From positions 682,001-746,000 of the forward strand of contig NZ_JQNA01000002.1 in assembly GCF_000745015.1 (NCBI RefSeq): DNA of 64,000 nucleotides, in the 5' to 3' direction. The notes below the pieces were generated by a model that was not told the DNA's origin, did not search any database, and saw only the letters and a list, made by a program, of their open reading frames with translations. The translations under genes were made by a program, and so were the position numbers. The DNA is from Burkholderia sp. 9120. Its GTDB lineage: Bacteria; Pseudomonadota; Gammaproteobacteria; Burkholderiales; Burkholderiaceae. This document shows positions 1 through 10,177 of this stretch, piece by piece. Position 1 is the stretch's first letter. Each line of letters opens with the position of its first letter.

Positions 1-530
1 CAGGTCACGCGAAACGTCACATCAGGCAGCGCGCATGCGAGCAGCTCGAGCTTGAGGATCGTCACCTGGCGCCCTTCCCGCTCGACTGTCTGGCCGGCGC
101 GCGCATATTCGTACAACGGTTTGCCGTCGCGCTTGAGCGCCGAATACATCGGCGGAATCTGGGTGATCTCGCCGAGAAAACGGCTCATGGCCGCCTGAAC
201 CGCGGCCTCGTCGCACGTCACGGCGCGCGTGTCGATCGCTTCGCCTTCGGCGTCGCCGGTAATCGTGCGAATACCGAGGCGCATGGTGGCCTCGTAGGTC
301 TTGTCGGCTTCGAGCAGGTCCTGCGAGAACTTGGTGGCTTCGCCGAAACACAACGGCAGCAAACCAGTGGCGAGCGGATCGAGCGTGCCGGTATGGCCCG
401 CCTTTTTCGCCAGATAGAGACGCTTCGCGCGAATCAGCGCGTCGTTGCTCGACAGGCCGAGCGGCTTGTCGAGCAGCAGCACGCCGTCGAGCACGCGACG
501 CGGCACGCGGGGACGTTGAGGTGCGGTCAT
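1..530 (-). CDS. truB: tRNA pseudouridine(55) synthase TruB, 3' part beyond window
   Basis: TruB makes pseudouridine 55 in the T-loop of tRNAs. The reverse strand from the ATG at 528-530 reads [20 protein letters not shown] and then the family block [12 protein letters not shown], which holds the catalytic Asp (residue 51 of this start). About 176 codons are present and the gene runs off the left edge, so the C-terminal half and PUA-like region are not seen. It is the last visible gene of the rimP-nusA-infB-rbfA-truB order, 117 bases after rbfA. No strong Shine-Dalgarno is visible before the ATG. Identification rests on the motif and on this well-known gene order. Confidence 0.95.
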   Translation of the reverse strand, partial: MTAPQRPRVPRRVLDGVLLLDKPLGLSSNDALIRAKRLYLAKKAGHTGTLDPLATGLLPLCFGEATKFSQDLLEADKTYEATMRLGIRTITGDAEGEAIDTRAVTCDEAAVQAAMSRFLGEITQIPPMYSALKRDGKPLYEYARAGQTVEREGRQVTILKLELLACALPDVTFRVT

Positions 531-647
531 GTCAGAAAGACGGAGTCTTCGATGGATACGGAAAACGACGCTGGGTGCGGCGTGGGCTGATGCTTTCGGC
601 TTCGGCTTCGGCGCCGTAAGCAGCCTAAGCCGCAACTCACAGCGCAC

Positions 648-1013
648 TCAGTCTTCTTTCGCGCGACTGGCGTTGGCTTCGTCGATCAGCTTCGACATCT
701 CGACAGCCCGCTCGATCGTCTGGTCGTAGTGGAAATGCAGCGTCGGCACCGTATGGATATGCAGAAGTTTGAACAGCTGATTGTGCAGATGACCGGCCGC
801 ATGCGTGAGCGCTTCGAGCGTCTGTTGCGGGTCGCCGGTCAACGTCGTGAAATAGATCTTGGCGTGCGCATAATCCGGCGTCAGTTCGACACTTTGAATC
901 GTGACGATACCGATACGCGGATCTTTGACCTCGCGCAGCAGAACGGACAGATCGCGCTGGATCTGATCGGCGATCTGCACGTTGCGATTGGGAGAAGTAC
1001 GTTTTTTAGGCAT
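648..1013 (-). CDS. rbfA: 30S ribosome-binding factor RbfA
   Basis: RbfA is a small KH-fold factor that binds the immature 30S subunit near the 5' end of 16S rRNA and supports late maturation and cold adaptation. The 121-residue product has the expected size. Recognisable segments are the start [20 protein letters not shown], the central [11 protein letters not shown] and PTLHFHYD near the C-terminus. It lies between infB and truB as in many proteobacteria. A strong hairpin terminator (1152-1196) sits between infB and this gene, so its expression probably depends on read-through or on an internal promoter I could not identify. The SD is weak (GGATC about 9 bases before ATG). Confidence 0.97.
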   Translation of the reverse strand: MPKKRTSPNRNVQIADQIQRDLSVLLREVKDPRIGIVTIQSVELTPDYAHAKIYFTTLTGDPQQTLEALTHAAGHLHNQLFKLLHIHTVPTLHFHYDQTIERAVEMSKLIDEANASRAKED

Positions 1014-1151
1014 GGTGTTATGTGATCCGCTTGGGCGGATGCAAAAAAGTGGGTCGCGCAGCTGCGGCCTGCCGATGGTTCGTGGAGCGACGCCTGAGCG
1101 GCTCCATGCTATTCACGACAAGTCAGACCGCCTGCGCGAAACGGCGGGCCC

Positions 1152-1196
1152 AAAAAGCAACGGGCGGAGCGGGCGTTAAAGCCCGCTCCGCCCGTT
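1152..1196 (-). terminator. Intrinsic terminator after infB
   Basis: A perfect 16-bp stem (1159-1174 with 1181-1196, loop 1175-1180) lies 18 bases past the infB stop and is followed on the reverse strand by five T residues (1152-1156). It is inside an otherwise co-oriented operon, so it may set a lower level of rbfA-truB transcription rather than end the operon. Confidence 0.85.
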
Positions 1197-1213
1197 GAGC
1201 CGTGCCGCGTGAA

Positions 1214-4186
1214 TTACAGCGTACGCGCGACTTCGGTGATCTCGAAGACTTCGAACTGATCGCCTTCGACGATATCGTTGAAGTTCTTGATCGACATACC
1301 GCACTCGAAGCCCTGACGGACTTCCTTGACGTCGTCCTTGAAGCGCTTGAGCGAGTCGAGTTCGCCCGTGAAGATGACGACGTTGTTGCGCAGCACGCGC
1401 ACCGACGACGAGCGCTTGACGAAACCGTCCGTGACCATACAGCCTGCCACCGCGCCAATCTTCGGTACCTTGAAGACCTGACGCACTTCGACCGTACCGG
1501 TAATGATTTCGCGCTTCTCCGGCGCCAGCATGCCCGACATCGCGGCCTTCACGTCATCTACTGCGTCATAGATGATGTTGTAGTAGCGAATATCGACACC
1601 GTTGGATTCCGCCAGCTTGCGAGCCTGCGCATCCGCACGGGTGTTGAAGCCGATGATGACCGCCTTCGATGCCGTTGCCAGATTGACGTCCGACTCGCTG
1701 ATGCCACCCACGGCGCCGTGCACGATCTGTACGCGCACTTCGTCCGTGGACAGTTTGAGCAGCGACTGCACTAACGCTTCCTGCGAACCTTGCACGTCAG
1801 CCTTGACGATGAGCGGCATGTACGCCACTTCGCCTTCGGTCATCTGTTCCAGCATGTTCTCGAGCTTCGCGGCCTGTTGCTTGGCCAGCTTGACATCGCG
1901 GAACTTGCCTTGACGGAACAGCGCGACTTCACGTGCCTTACGGTCGTCCGGCATGACGATGACTTCTTCGCCAGCCTGCGGGACTTCCGACAAACCCTGA
2001 ATTTCGACCGGGATCGACGGACCCGCCGACTTGGTGGGCTTGCCGGTTTCGTCGAGCATGGCTCGCACACGACCGTAAGCGCTACCTGCCAGCACCACAT
2101 CGCCGCGGTTCAGCGTACCCGACTGGACCAGGATCGTTGCAACCGGACCCTTACCCTTGTCGAGCTTCGCTTCGATGACGAGACCCTTGGCCGGTGCTTC
2201 GACCGGTGCCGTCAATTCCAGCACTTCGGCTTGCAGCAGCACTTGTTCGAGCAGATCGTCGATGCCCGCGCCGGTCTTGGCCGACACCGGCACGAACGGC
2301 GATTCGCCACCGTACTCTTCCGGCACGACGCCTTCGGCGACGAGTTCCTGCTTCACGCGTTCCAGATTCGCATCCGGCTTGTCGATCTTGTTGATCGCGA
2401 CGACGAGCGGCACGCCGCCTGCCTTCGCGTGGGCGATCGCTTCCTTCGTTTGCGGCATCACGCCGTCGTCGGCTGCGACCACCAGAATCACAATGTCGGT
2501 TGCCTTCGCACCGCGGGCACGCATGGCCGTGAATGCCTCGTGACCCGGCGTGTCGAGGAACGTGATCACGCCGCGCGGCGTTTCCACATGGTACGCGCCG
2601 ATGTGCTGCGTAATCCCGCCCGCTTCACCCGCTGCAACCTTCGCGCGGCGGATGTAGTCGAGCAGCGAGGTCTTGCCATGGTCAACGTGACCCATGACCG
2701 TGACGACCGGCGGACGCGGCAATGCTTCCGCATCCGAAATTTCGCCTTCGACCAGCATGGCTTCCGGATCGTCCAGCTTGGCCGCAACCGCGTGGTGACC
2801 CAGTTCCTCGACGATGATCATCGCCGTTTCCTGGTCCAGCATCTGGTTGATCGTGACCATCTGGCCGAGCTTCATCATCGACTTGATGACTTCCGACGCC
2901 TTCACCGCCATCTTGTGCGCCAAGTCGGCGACCGTGATGGTTTCCGGCACGTGCACTTCACGCACGATCGGTTCGGTCGGCGCCTGGAACGTGGTGTTCT
3001 GGTCCTGATGCTTGCCGCGACCCTTCGGGCCACCGCGCCAGCCGCGATCGACGCCGCCGCTCGTATCGCCGCGCGTCTTGATACCGCGGCGCTTGGCTGC
3101 GTCGTCCTGCCAGCCGCCCTTACCGCCACCCGGCTTCTTCTTGTCGCCGGCAGCCGGCGTAGTCGTAGCAGCCGGAGCCGCAGCGGCCGGCTTCTTGGCA
3201 GCCGGACGTGCCGGCGCTTCACCCGCCGGACGTGCCGGCTTGTGCAGCGTGCCCTTGGCTTCCACAGCCTTGGCCGGCTCAGCGGGCTTCGGTGCCGGTT
3301 CCGGCGCCTTGACCTGAGCCTTGCGCGGCGTGTTCATCATTTCGCGAATCGCACGTGCTTCGGCTTCTGCCGCAGCACGGCGCTTGGCGATTTCTTCCTG
3401 CTCGGCGCGCGCTTTGTCGGCTGCCTGACGCGCTGCGTCTTCGGCCTTCTTCGCGGCTTCGCGTTGCGCTGCGCGTTCTGCCGCGGCGCGTTCGTCGTCC
3501 TGCTCGCTTTCCTTCGCGACCACCGGCTCAGCCGCCTTGGCAGCGACCGGCTCGGCCTTGGCCGTCACCGGCTGCGCAGCTTGCGTTGCCGGCTGCTGAG
3601 TCTTCTCGCGGGCTGCCGCCTCGGCCGCAGCCGCTGCGCGCTTCTTCGCCGCGTCTTCTTCCGCACGGCGGCGCTCGGCTTCTGCAGCCTGCTCACGCGC
3701 CTGACGTTCGGCTTCTTCGCGTTCGAGTTGTTCCTGACGCGCCTTCAGCTCCTGAGCCTGCTTTTCGAGCAGCTCAGCTTCGTGACGAGCTTCCTCTTCA
3801 CGACGCTGCAGTTCGAGATCGTCAACTTCGACCTCGACATCTTCGGCCACATGATTCGATGCATCCCCGCCTTCACCGGCGGCTTCGTCGCGGCGGACGA
3901 AAGTGCGCTTCTTACGCACCTCGACCTGAATGGTGCGAGCTTTGCCCGTCGCATCGGACTGCTTGATCTCCGACGTATGCCGTTTCGTCAGCGTGATCTT
4001 GCGCTTGTCTGCATCAGTCGAGCCGTGAGACTTGCGCAAGTGGTCGAGCAGACGCGCTTTGTCCGTTTCGGACAAAGAGTCGGCTTCGCTCGCCTTGGTG
4101 ACGCCAGCCGCCTGCAGCTGCTCAAGCAGCACGCCTGCAGGCATTTTCAGTTCCGCGGCAAATTGGGCTACGTTGTTACTCGCCAT
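1214..4186 (-). CDS. infB: Translation initiation factor IF-2
   Basis: IF-2 is the GTPase that brings initiator fMet-tRNA to the 30S subunit and promotes subunit joining. The 990-residue product has an IF2_N domain at the start ([16 protein letters not shown]) and then a long charged Ala/Glu/Lys/Arg helical linker to about residue 380. Near residue 495 the G domain begins, with G1 [10 protein letters not shown]3 DTPGHEAF, G4 NKID and G5 SAK, followed by the usual domains II-IV. It is longer than E. coli IF2 (890) because of the linker, as is common in Burkholderiaceae. Start ATG 4186 has the SD GAGGAA at good spacing. It follows nusA by 94 bases and should be cotranscribed with it. Confidence 0.99.
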   Translation of the reverse strand: MASNNVAQFAAELKMPAGVLLEQLQAAGVTKASEADSLSETDKARLLDHLRKSHGSTDADKRKITLTKRHTSEIKQSDATGKARTIQVEVRKKRTFVRRDEAAGEGGDASNHVAEDVEVEVDDLELQRREEEARHEAELLEKQAQELKARQEQLEREEAERQAREQAAEAERRRAEEDAAKKRAAAAAEAAAREKTQQPATQAAQPVTAKAEPVAAKAAEPVVAKESEQDDERAAAERAAQREAAKKAEDAARQAADKARAEQEEIAKRRAAAEAEARAIREMMNTPRKAQVKAPEPAPKPAEPAKAVEAKGTLHKPARPAGEAPARPAAKKPAAAAPAATTTPAAGDKKKPGGGKGGWQDDAAKRRGIKTRGDTSGGVDRGWRGGPKGRGKHQDQNTTFQAPTEPIVREVHVPETITVADLAHKMAVKASEVIKSMMKLGQMVTINQMLDQETAMIIVEELGHHAVAAKLDDPEAMLVEGEISDAEALPRPPVVTVMGHVDHGKTSLLDYIRRAKVAAGEAGGITQHIGAYHVETPRGVITFLDTPGHEAFTAMRARGAKATDIVILVVAADDGVMPQTKEAIAHAKAGGVPLVVAINKIDKPDANLERVKQELVAEGVVPEEYGGESPFVPVSAKTGAGIDDLLEQVLLQAEVLELTAPVEAPAKGLVIEAKLDKGKGPVATILVQSGTLNRGDVVLAGSAYGRVRAMLDETGKPTKSAGPSIPVEIQGLSEVPQAGEEVIVMPDDRKAREVALFRQGKFRDVKLAKQQAAKLENMLEQMTEGEVAYMPLIVKADVQGSQEALVQSLLKLSTDEVRVQIVHGAVGGISESDVNLATASKAVIIGFNTRADAQARKLAESNGVDIRYYNIIYDAVDDVKAAMSGMLAPEKREIITGTVEVRQVFKVPKIGAVAGCMVTDGFVKRSSSVRVLRNNVVIFTGELDSLKRFKDDVKEVRQGFECGMSIKNFNDIVEGDQFEVFEITEVARTL

Positions 4187-4280
4187 TCATTCCTCTTAAT
4201 GCAAGGACCGATTCCTTGCGGTTAGCATCGGGTCATGCGGCCTGACGGCCGCGTTCAATTTAGTGCGCCATGGTCATTTC

Positions 4281-5756
4281 TCACTGGAACCAGTGTTCAC
4301 GTGCTTTCATGATCAACGCCTTAGCGGCATCCTCTTCCATCCCGGTCATCTCGACCAGTTCATCCACAGCCAGTTCGGCGAGTTCGTCGCGCGTCTGGAT
4401 CTGGTGTTCAGCCAGCTTCGCGAGCAGGTCGGCGTCCATGCCGTCCAGGCTCTTCAGGTCGAGCGCTACATTTTCGACCTTTTCTTCATTCGCGATAGCC
4501 TGCGTCAGCAACGCGTCGCGCGAGCGGTTACGCAGTTCGTGAACGGTGTCTTCGTCGAATGCTTCGATTTCAAGCATTTCGTTGAGCGGCACGTAGGCAA
4601 TCTCTTCGAGGCTCGTGAAGCCTTCGTCGATCAGGATGTCGGCGACTTCTTCGTCGACATCGAGACGCGCCATGAACAGGTCACGCAGTACGCCGCGTTC
4701 CTGATTCTGCTTTTGCGCGGATTCGTCCGGCGTCATGATGTTGATCTGCCAGCCGGTGAGTTCGCTGGCAAGACGCACGTTCTGGCCGCTGCGGCCGATC
4801 GCGACCGCCAGTTCGTTTTCGTCTACGACGACGTCCATCGAATGCTTTTCTTCATCGACGACGATCGACTGGACGGCTGCCGGCGCGAGGGCGCCGATCA
4901 CAAACTGGGCGGGATCTTCCGACCATAGCACGATGTCGACGTTTTCGCCACCGAGCTCGTTACGCACAGCCTGCACGCGCGAACCGCGAATCCCGACGCA
5001 CGTGCCGATCGGATCGATACGCTTGTCGTACGCGACCACGCCGATCTTGGCGCGCACGCCAGGATCGCGGGCCGCCGCCTTGATTTCCAGCAAGCCCTGT
5101 TCGATTTCCGGCACTTCCATTTCGAACAGCTTCATCAGGAATTCGGGCGCCGTACGCGACAGTTCGATCTGCGGACCGCGCGCGGTGCGATCGACCTTCG
5201 CGATGTAGGCACGCACACGGTCGCCCACGCGCAGGTTTTCCTTCGGAATCAGCTGGTCGCGGCGCAGCAGCGCTTCGACACGGCCGGTTTCGACGATGAA
5301 GTTGCCCTTGTCGAGACGCTTCACTGAGCCGGTCATGATGTGCTCGCCGCGCTCGAGGAAGTCGTTCAGGATCTGCTCGCGTTCAGCGTCGCGCACCTTC
5401 TGCAGGATCACCTGCTTGGCAGCCTGCGCGCCGATACGACCGAATTCGATCGACGGCACCGGTTCTTCGATGTATTCGTCGAGCTGAATTTCGGGTTGCT
5501 GTTCGCGTGCTTCGAACAACAGGATTTCCTGATCCGGTTCCTGCAAACCGGCTTCGTCCGGCACGACCTTCCAGCGGCGAAACGTTTCGTGCTCGCCGCT
5601 TTCACGGTCGATCTGGACGCGGATATCCGCATCTTCTTCGAAGAGTTTCTTGGAGGCCGAAGCGAGAGCCGCTTCGAGCGCGGCATATACCACGTCTTTA
5701 TCGACGTTCTTCTCGCGTGCCAGCGCATCCACCAGCATCAACACTTCGCGACTCAT
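4281..5756 (-). CDS. nusA: Transcription termination/antitermination factor NusA
   Basis: NusA binds RNA polymerase and nascent RNA to modulate pausing, termination and antitermination. The 491 residues match the long proteobacterial form: N-terminal polymerase-binding domain ([20 protein letters not shown]), S1 domain ([19 protein letters not shown] onward), two KH domains ([32 protein letters not shown]) and two acidic C-terminal helix-hairpin-helix repeats. The ATG overlaps the rimP stop by four bases (ATGA), with AGGAG inside rimP, so the two genes are translationally coupled. Confidence 0.99.
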   Translation of the reverse strand: MSREVLMLVDALAREKNVDKDVVYAALEAALASASKKLFEEDADIRVQIDRESGEHETFRRWKVVPDEAGLQEPDQEILLFEAREQQPEIQLDEYIEEPVPSIEFGRIGAQAAKQVILQKVRDAEREQILNDFLERGEHIMTGSVKRLDKGNFIVETGRVEALLRRDQLIPKENLRVGDRVRAYIAKVDRTARGPQIELSRTAPEFLMKLFEMEVPEIEQGLLEIKAAARDPGVRAKIGVVAYDKRIDPIGTCVGIRGSRVQAVRNELGGENVDIVLWSEDPAQFVIGALAPAAVQSIVVDEEKHSMDVVVDENELAVAIGRSGQNVRLASELTGWQINIMTPDESAQKQNQERGVLRDLFMARLDVDEEVADILIDEGFTSLEEIAYVPLNEMLEIEAFDEDTVHELRNRSRDALLTQAIANEEKVENVALDLKSLDGMDADLLAKLAEHQIQTRDELAELAVDELVEMTGMEEDAAKALIMKAREHWFQ

Positions 5757-6211
5757 TGTTTGCGGCTCCTAAAGTCAACTTTCGGAACGAGGCGTGCTTT
5801 GTCCATGTCCGCGAGCGTGAAATCGAGCATCGCGGCGCCTTCCTTCCCTTCAAATTCCAGACCGATCGTTTCGCCTTGCGGAGCATGCAGGATGCCCCGG
5901 TACGATTTCCGTCCGTCCAATGGCTTTTTCAATGTGATTACCACTTCGCTGCCTGCGAAGCGTTCGAAATCCGCTAGCTTCTTAAGCGGGCGATCGAGAC
6001 CCGGAGACGACACTTCAAGCCGCTCGTAATCGATATTTTCGACCGTCAGAACGTGCTGGAGCTGACGCGTGACTTTCTCGCAGTCTTCAATCCCGATGCC
6101 GGCCGGCTGGTCGATATAGATACACAACATGCCGCGCCCGGTGCGCTCGAGATCGACGAGCTCGTAGCCGAGTCCCACGACCGTGGTTTCAATCAGTTCC
6201 GTCAGTTGCAC
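5753..6211 (-). CDS. rimP: Ribosome maturation factor RimP
   Basis: RimP is a 30S assembly factor acting before S12/S5 incorporation. The 152-residue product has the expected length and blocks such as [17 protein letters not shown] and [12 protein letters not shown]. The likely start is GTG at 6209-6211, with the SD AGAGGG five to six bases upstream; no better ATG is in frame. It is the first gene of the operon and ends in a 4-base overlap with nusA. About 210 bases separate the predicted transcription start from this GTG, a leader that contains a terminator-like hairpin. Confidence 0.97.
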   Translation of the reverse strand: MQLTELIETTVVGLGYELVDLERTGRGMLCIYIDQPAGIGIEDCEKVTRQLQHVLTVENIDYERLEVSSPGLDRPLKKLADFERFAGSEVVITLKKPLDGRKSYRGILHAPQGETIGLEFEGKEGAAMLDFTLADMDKARLVPKVDFRSRKQ

Positions 6212-6337
6212 AATGCCCTCTTAGATGTTCGCGCAGCGAGCCTGCCGCTTGTTTTGCAAACAACCAATGCGGGCCGCGCGCCAAGCTGGCGCACGTTCGT
6301 GCTACCCGAGATGCCGAACCACGATGAACTGAGCGGC

Positions 6338-6362
6338 AAAAAAAAATGGGCTAAACGCCCAT
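6338..6362 (-). terminator. Terminator/attenuator hairpin in the rimP leader
   Basis: On the reverse strand ATGGGC-GTTTA-GCCCAT (6346-6362) is followed by eight T residues (6338-6345). It lies about 80 nt after a good promoter and 125 bases before rimP, so it is placed to attenuate the rimP-nusA-infB operon. An upstream TGGGC (complement of 6411-6415) could pair with the 3' arm and act as an antiterminator. Confidence 0.75.
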
Positions 6363-6455
6363 CATCTTATTGCCGGTGGTCGCACCTGAGCCGCACATAA
6401 AAAGCCGCACGCCCAGCGACTCCGCGATTGTAGCCATTTTTCGGGACAAACGCAA
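6363..6455 (-). promoter_or_regulatory. rimP operon promoter and structured leader
   Basis: On the reverse strand a -35 TTGCGT (6450-6455), a 17-base spacer and a -10 TACAAT (6427-6432) predict a start near 6420. The first transcribed bases can form a long-range GTCGC/GCGAC stem (6416-6420 with 6379-6383) before the terminator hairpin. No tRNA is visible here, unlike the metY gene that precedes rimP in E. coli. Confidence 0.7.
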
Positions 6456-6817
6456 ACCGCAGAACGCCGCGTGAAGCGCATTTCCGCTTGATTTCATGGG
6501 AATCTTTCGGGGATATGACGGCATTGCGGGGCTTTTGCAAGGCGACTTGCGCCGCGGCCCGCCCGCGCCGGACAGTGTGAGGAAAAGAAACCTGCCCCTA
6601 CTTTTATCGATAGCGCGGTTTTATGCGTTGCATGAAACCGGCGAGACTGATCGATCGATTTTGACGGCGGCCTTGTGACAATCGCTGAAGAACGATTGGC
6701 GGCCGGCGGTTACCGATAGATTTTCTGCTGTCAGAGAGGCCTTGACGGTTGTTTAACGGGTGCTTGAAAAACTAACAACTCATTCCGTTATACCGCTCAA
6801 GACCTCACCAAGGCTGC
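6456..6817. other. Remainder of the rluB-rimP intergenic region
   Basis: This stretch between the rluB stop and the rimP promoter shows no convincing ORF, RNA gene or clear terminator for rluB. Confidence 0.5.
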
Positions 6818-8689
6818 TTAACGCCCGCGTGTGCGGCCGCGCGGTGCGCCGCCGCTACGGTTGGCGCCGCCGCCCGGGTTAGCGTTGCCGCCAACCGCGC
6901 GGTTGCCATTGCCGCCACGGTTGGCGCCCGGCCCGCGACCGCCGCCGCTGCCGGGATTGGCGCCTGTGCCGCTAGTGCGCTTGCCGCCACCCGCCGCACG
7001 ATTGCCATTGCCCGACGGCGCGCGATTGCCGTCGATATCGCGACCGCCACGCGGACCGGCCGCGCCGCCGCCCATCGGACCAGCGAAGCCACCGGCGCTA
7101 CGGCCCGTGCCGCGATTGCCGTAACCACCACCCGCGCCGCCGGCCCCACCGCCACCGCCGAAGCCGCCGCCTGCCGCACCGCGCCGGCCTTGACCGCGCG
7201 GCTGCTGCTGATCGAAACGGCCATGCGACATCAGCACGGGTTCACGGTTGATAAAGCCCATCGACGTTTGCATCGGATCCGGCTGTTTGCGCTCCGGCGC
7301 CGAACTGCGGCTGCCGCGTTCTTCCGACGGCGCCTTCAGGCCAACCGACGCCATCAGCGCACGCACCTGATTGTCTTCGAGCTCTTCCCAACGACCGCGC
7401 TTCAGGCCCTTCGGCAGCGAAATCGCGCCGTGACGCGTGCGAATCAGGCGGCTAACCATCAGGCCGGCCGCTTCGAACATGCGACGCACTTCGCGGTTAC
7501 GCCCTTCGGCGAGCGCGACGTGATACCAATGATTGGTGCCTTCGCCGCCGCCGTCGCGGATGCGCAGGAAACTCGCCGGACCGTCTTCCAGTTCGACGCC
7601 GTGCAGCAGCTTCTGACGCATGCCTTCGGCCAGCTCACCGACCACGCGCACCGCGTATTCACGCTCGACGCTATAACGCGGATGCATGAAACGGTTCGCG
7701 AGGTCGCCGGACGTGGTCAGCATCAGCAGACCTTCGGTATTGAAGTCGAGACGGCCGACCGCGAGCCACTTGGCGGTTTTCATCGGCGGCAGGCTATCGA
7801 ACACCGACGCACGGCCTTCCGGGTCGGCATGACTGACGATTTCGCCAGCCGGTTTGTGATACAGCAGCACGCGCGGCGGTTTGTTGGCCAGCTTGCGCTT
7901 GACCGGCTTGCCATTGATGCGGACCTGGTCGGTCGGCATGATGCGCTGGCCGATGTGAGCCGGCTCGCCGTTCACCGACACCCGGCCGGCAACGATCAAC
8001 TCTTCCATATCGCGACGCGAGCCCATGCCGGCTTCGGCCAACACCTTGTGCAGCTTGGGCGCGTCGTCGTCGGCGGCCAGCACGCGCTTGGGCGCAGCAG
8101 GCTTGCCACGGCGCACCATCGGCGCGGGCGCGCCGCCGGTCGTGCCGTTATCCGCGTCGAAAGCCGGCGACGTGACGTACGAGAACAGATCGTCCTGACC
8201 GGCTTCCGGCGCTGCAGCCGCCGCTACCGGCGCCTCGGCGCCGCGGCGCCCCTGACGCTGACCACCTTCACGCGGTTGACGCTCACGCTGGCCTTCACGA
8301 GGCGCGCCATCGCGCTGACCACCTTCACGCTTCGCGCCAGCGGTCGCGTTGCGGCGCGGCCCCTGACCCTTCGCGCCCGCATCCTTGCGCGGCATCCGCA
8401 CTTGCGCGACGACTTCGCCATCCGGCGGCGTTTCGGTGACGACCGGCGCGCCTTGCGCGGCTGCGCCTTCGGCGCCCTTCGTCTTTGCTCCGGCGCGGCG
8501 GCGCGCAATCAGGCTGCGCGGGCCGCGGCGCAGGCCGCGGCGCGGACGGTCTTCGCCGTCTGCTTCCGCGGTCTGCGCAGGGCGTTCGCCCTCGGCAGCC
8601 GACGCTTGCTTGTTGCGCGTTTCGTCAGCACGCGCCGACGGCACGGCGCGGTCGGATTCGGACGAATCGGTGTCGTGGGTATGTGTCAA
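6818..8689 (-). CDS. rluB: 23S rRNA pseudouridine(2605) synthase RluB with long disordered tails
   Basis: RluB makes pseudouridine 2605 in 23S rRNA. The core carries an S4 RNA-binding domain ([20 protein letters not shown]) and the RsuA/RluB/E/F catalytic block [14 protein letters not shown], whose Asp is catalytic. At 623 residues it is about twice the E. coli length. The extra comes from an N-terminal Ala/Arg/Gly-rich region of about 200 residues and a C-terminal RGG-like Gly/Asn/Arg tail of over 100, both plausibly RNA-binding but with no defined function. The start is TTG 8689 with GAGG five bases upstream. It follows scpB in the same direction, 65 bases apart, a linkage common in bacteria. 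Confidence 0.93.
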   Translation of the reverse strand: MTHTHDTDSSESDRAVPSARADETRNKQASAAEGERPAQTAEADGEDRPRRGLRRGPRSLIARRRAGAKTKGAEGAAAQGAPVVTETPPDGEVVAQVRMPRKDAGAKGQGPRRNATAGAKREGGQRDGAPREGQRERQPREGGQRQGRRGAEAPVAAAAAPEAGQDDLFSYVTSPAFDADNGTTGGAPAPMVRRGKPAAPKRVLAADDDAPKLHKVLAEAGMGSRRDMEELIVAGRVSVNGEPAHIGQRIMPTDQVRINGKPVKRKLANKPPRVLLYHKPAGEIVSHADPEGRASVFDSLPPMKTAKWLAVGRLDFNTEGLLMLTTSGDLANRFMHPRYSVEREYAVRVVGELAEGMRQKLLHGVELEDGPASFLRIRDGGGEGTNHWYHVALAEGRNREVRRMFEAAGLMVSRLIRTRHGAISLPKGLKRGRWEELEDNQVRALMASVGLKAPSEERGSRSSAPERKQPDPMQTSMGFINREPVLMSHGRFDQQQPRGQGRRGAAGGGFGGGGGAGGAGGGYGNRGTGRSAGGFAGPMGGGAAGPRGGRDIDGNRAPSGNGNRAAGGGKRTSGTGANPGSGGGRGPGANRGGNGNRAVGGNANPGGGANRSGGAPRGRTRGR

Positions 8690-8754
8690 AACAACCTCAA
8701 AATGTCAGGTCGCGCACGCCCATTGCGGGCGTGGCAAAAAAAAGTTCGGTTACG

Positions 8755-9807
8755 TCAAGCGCTGCGCGACTCGGGTTCGTCGTCGGTCAGAATGCCTGCG
8801 TCCTGTGCGGCATCGCGACGATCCTCAGAATCGTCGTGCGCCGCCGTGGTCGGGTTCGGCTCGGCGGCGTGCTCCGTATCGCGGAGTACGCCCGAGTCGT
8901 GCGCGGGTATTGCCGGATCGGCCTGGGAGACCGGATCGTGATGCTGTGCGGACTCGGCGACGCCGGTCTGCGGTTCAACGTTTGCCGTTTCTTCGGCATG
9001 TTCTTGCGCGGCCTGAACGCTTGCGGCAGCCGGATGCGTTTCCGGCGTGGGCGCGGAACCGTCCGTGCCAGCGTCCGACAGCGGCGCCTCACCTGCTGCT
9101 TGCGGGATATCCTGATCTTCGCCTGCGGTAATCGCATCAAGCGATTCATCGGCAATGACTTCTGCCTCGCTAGCGCCGGATTCCATCGCCGCGTCTGGTG
9201 CAGCCTCTTCATCTTCGACCGAAGCCTGCGCAGCGGTTCCGATGTCGGCAAACTCGATTGCGTGCTGGCCAAGCAGATCCGCGTTCAACTGTGCCGACGG
9301 ATCGGCCAGTGGCGGCAATTCGTCGAGCGCCTTCAGGCCGAGGTCGTCGAGAAACTGACGCGTGGTCGCGTACAGCGCCGGTCGTCCCGGCACGTCACGA
9401 TGACCAATCACTTCGATCCAGTTGCGATCCTCGAGCTGCTTGACGACCTGCGTATTCACCGTCACGCCGCGAATTTCTTCGATGTCGCCACGCGTGACCG
9501 GTTGCCGGTAGGCAATGATCGCGAGCGTTTCGAGCACCGCGCGCGAATATTTCGGCGGTTTCTCAGGATGCAAACGATCCAGATACGAGCGCATCGCGGG
9601 CTTGCTTTGAAATCGCCAGCCCGACGCCAGCCCGACCAGCTCCACACCGCGCCCAGACCAGTCGTGCCTGAGGTCTTCGAGCAAAGTTCGAACGGTGTCT
9701 GCCGACACGCCGTCGGCAAAGAGCTTGCGCAACTCGCCGAGCTTTAATGGCTCCTGCGCGCAGATCAAGGCAGTCTCGAGGACGATCTTCGCCTCTTGGG
9801 TATTCAT
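8755..9807 (-). CDS. scpB: Segregation and condensation protein B, with acidic C-terminal extension
   Basis: ScpB dimers with ScpA and SMC form the condensin that organises the chromosome. The first ~185 residues are a typical ScpB (two winged helices), including [20 protein letters not shown] and [20 protein letters not shown]. The remaining ~165 residues are an Ala/Glu/Asp/Thr-rich low-complexity tail not found in the classical ~190-residue proteins. ATG 9807 lacks a strong SD. A promoter candidate overlapping an inverted repeat lies about 190 bases upstream (9999-10026). scpA would be expected nearby but is not in this window. Confidence 0.93.
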   Translation of the reverse strand: MNTQEAKIVLETALICAQEPLKLGELRKLFADGVSADTVRTLLEDLRHDWSGRGVELVGLASGWRFQSKPAMRSYLDRLHPEKPPKYSRAVLETLAIIAYRQPVTRGDIEEIRGVTVNTQVVKQLEDRNWIEVIGHRDVPGRPALYATTRQFLDDLGLKALDELPPLADPSAQLNADLLGQHAIEFADIGTAAQASVEDEEAAPDAAMESGASEAEVIADESLDAITAGEDQDIPQAAGEAPLSDAGTDGSAPTPETHPAAASVQAAQEHAEETANVEPQTGVAESAQHHDPVSQADPAIPAHDSGVLRDTEHAAEPNPTTAAHDDSEDRRDAAQDAGILTDDEPESRSA

Positions 9808-9998
9808 GCAGCTAGGTCAGACCCTGTGGTCAAAGAACCGGATCAAACAGACGATTTGGAACTGAAGACGCGCTCGCCCGATTCTGATCGGTCATATTGA
9901 TGGGAGCACGCACCGGGGGGTGGCGAAACAGACTATCGAGCCAAACCCAGCCGGACGGAGCAGCGAAATTCCTGAAAGGAACCGCGTGACTGAGCGCC

Positions 9999-10026
9999 AT
10001 ATTACGCAAAAACAATCAGTGCGTAA
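9999..10026 (-). promoter_or_regulatory. Candidate scpB promoter overlapping an inverted repeat
   Basis: On the reverse strand a -35-like TTACGC (10021-10026), a 16-base spacer and a -10 TAATAT (9999-10004) form a promoter candidate. The same DNA contains the inverted repeat TTACGCA/TGCGTAA (10002-10008 and 10020-10026, 11 bases apart), which could be an operator. The rest of the 370-base gap (9808-10177) shows no convincing gene. Confidence 0.5.
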
Positions 10027-10177
10027 AGACGAAATCCCCGGCGCATTTTCCAGCAAGACGTTGGCGGACATGCTTTTGAGAAAAAACGGGAGTAATTGGA
10101 CAAAAAACAGAGTTTTCTTGGTCAATCCCGTTCAAACGGGTCCCGTCTCGCCCTTTTCCGCCATTCGCTCAAGCCAC

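Noticed and set aside
1790..4225. 811-residue ORF on the forward strand
   Set aside because: It is the antisense of infB; the reverse strand encodes an unmistakable IF-2.
6363..6500. Possible tRNA before rimP, as in E. coli metY-rimP
   Set aside because: No cloverleaf or T-loop sequence could be found on either strand.
8718..8746. Hairpin with adjacent A-run between scpB and rluB
   Set aside because: On the transcribed (reverse) strand the T-run comes before the stem, not after, so it is not an intrinsic terminator.
7190..8941. 583-residue forward ORF opposite rluB
   Set aside because: It is antisense to RluB, His/Arg-rich, with no family; a shadow caused by high GC.
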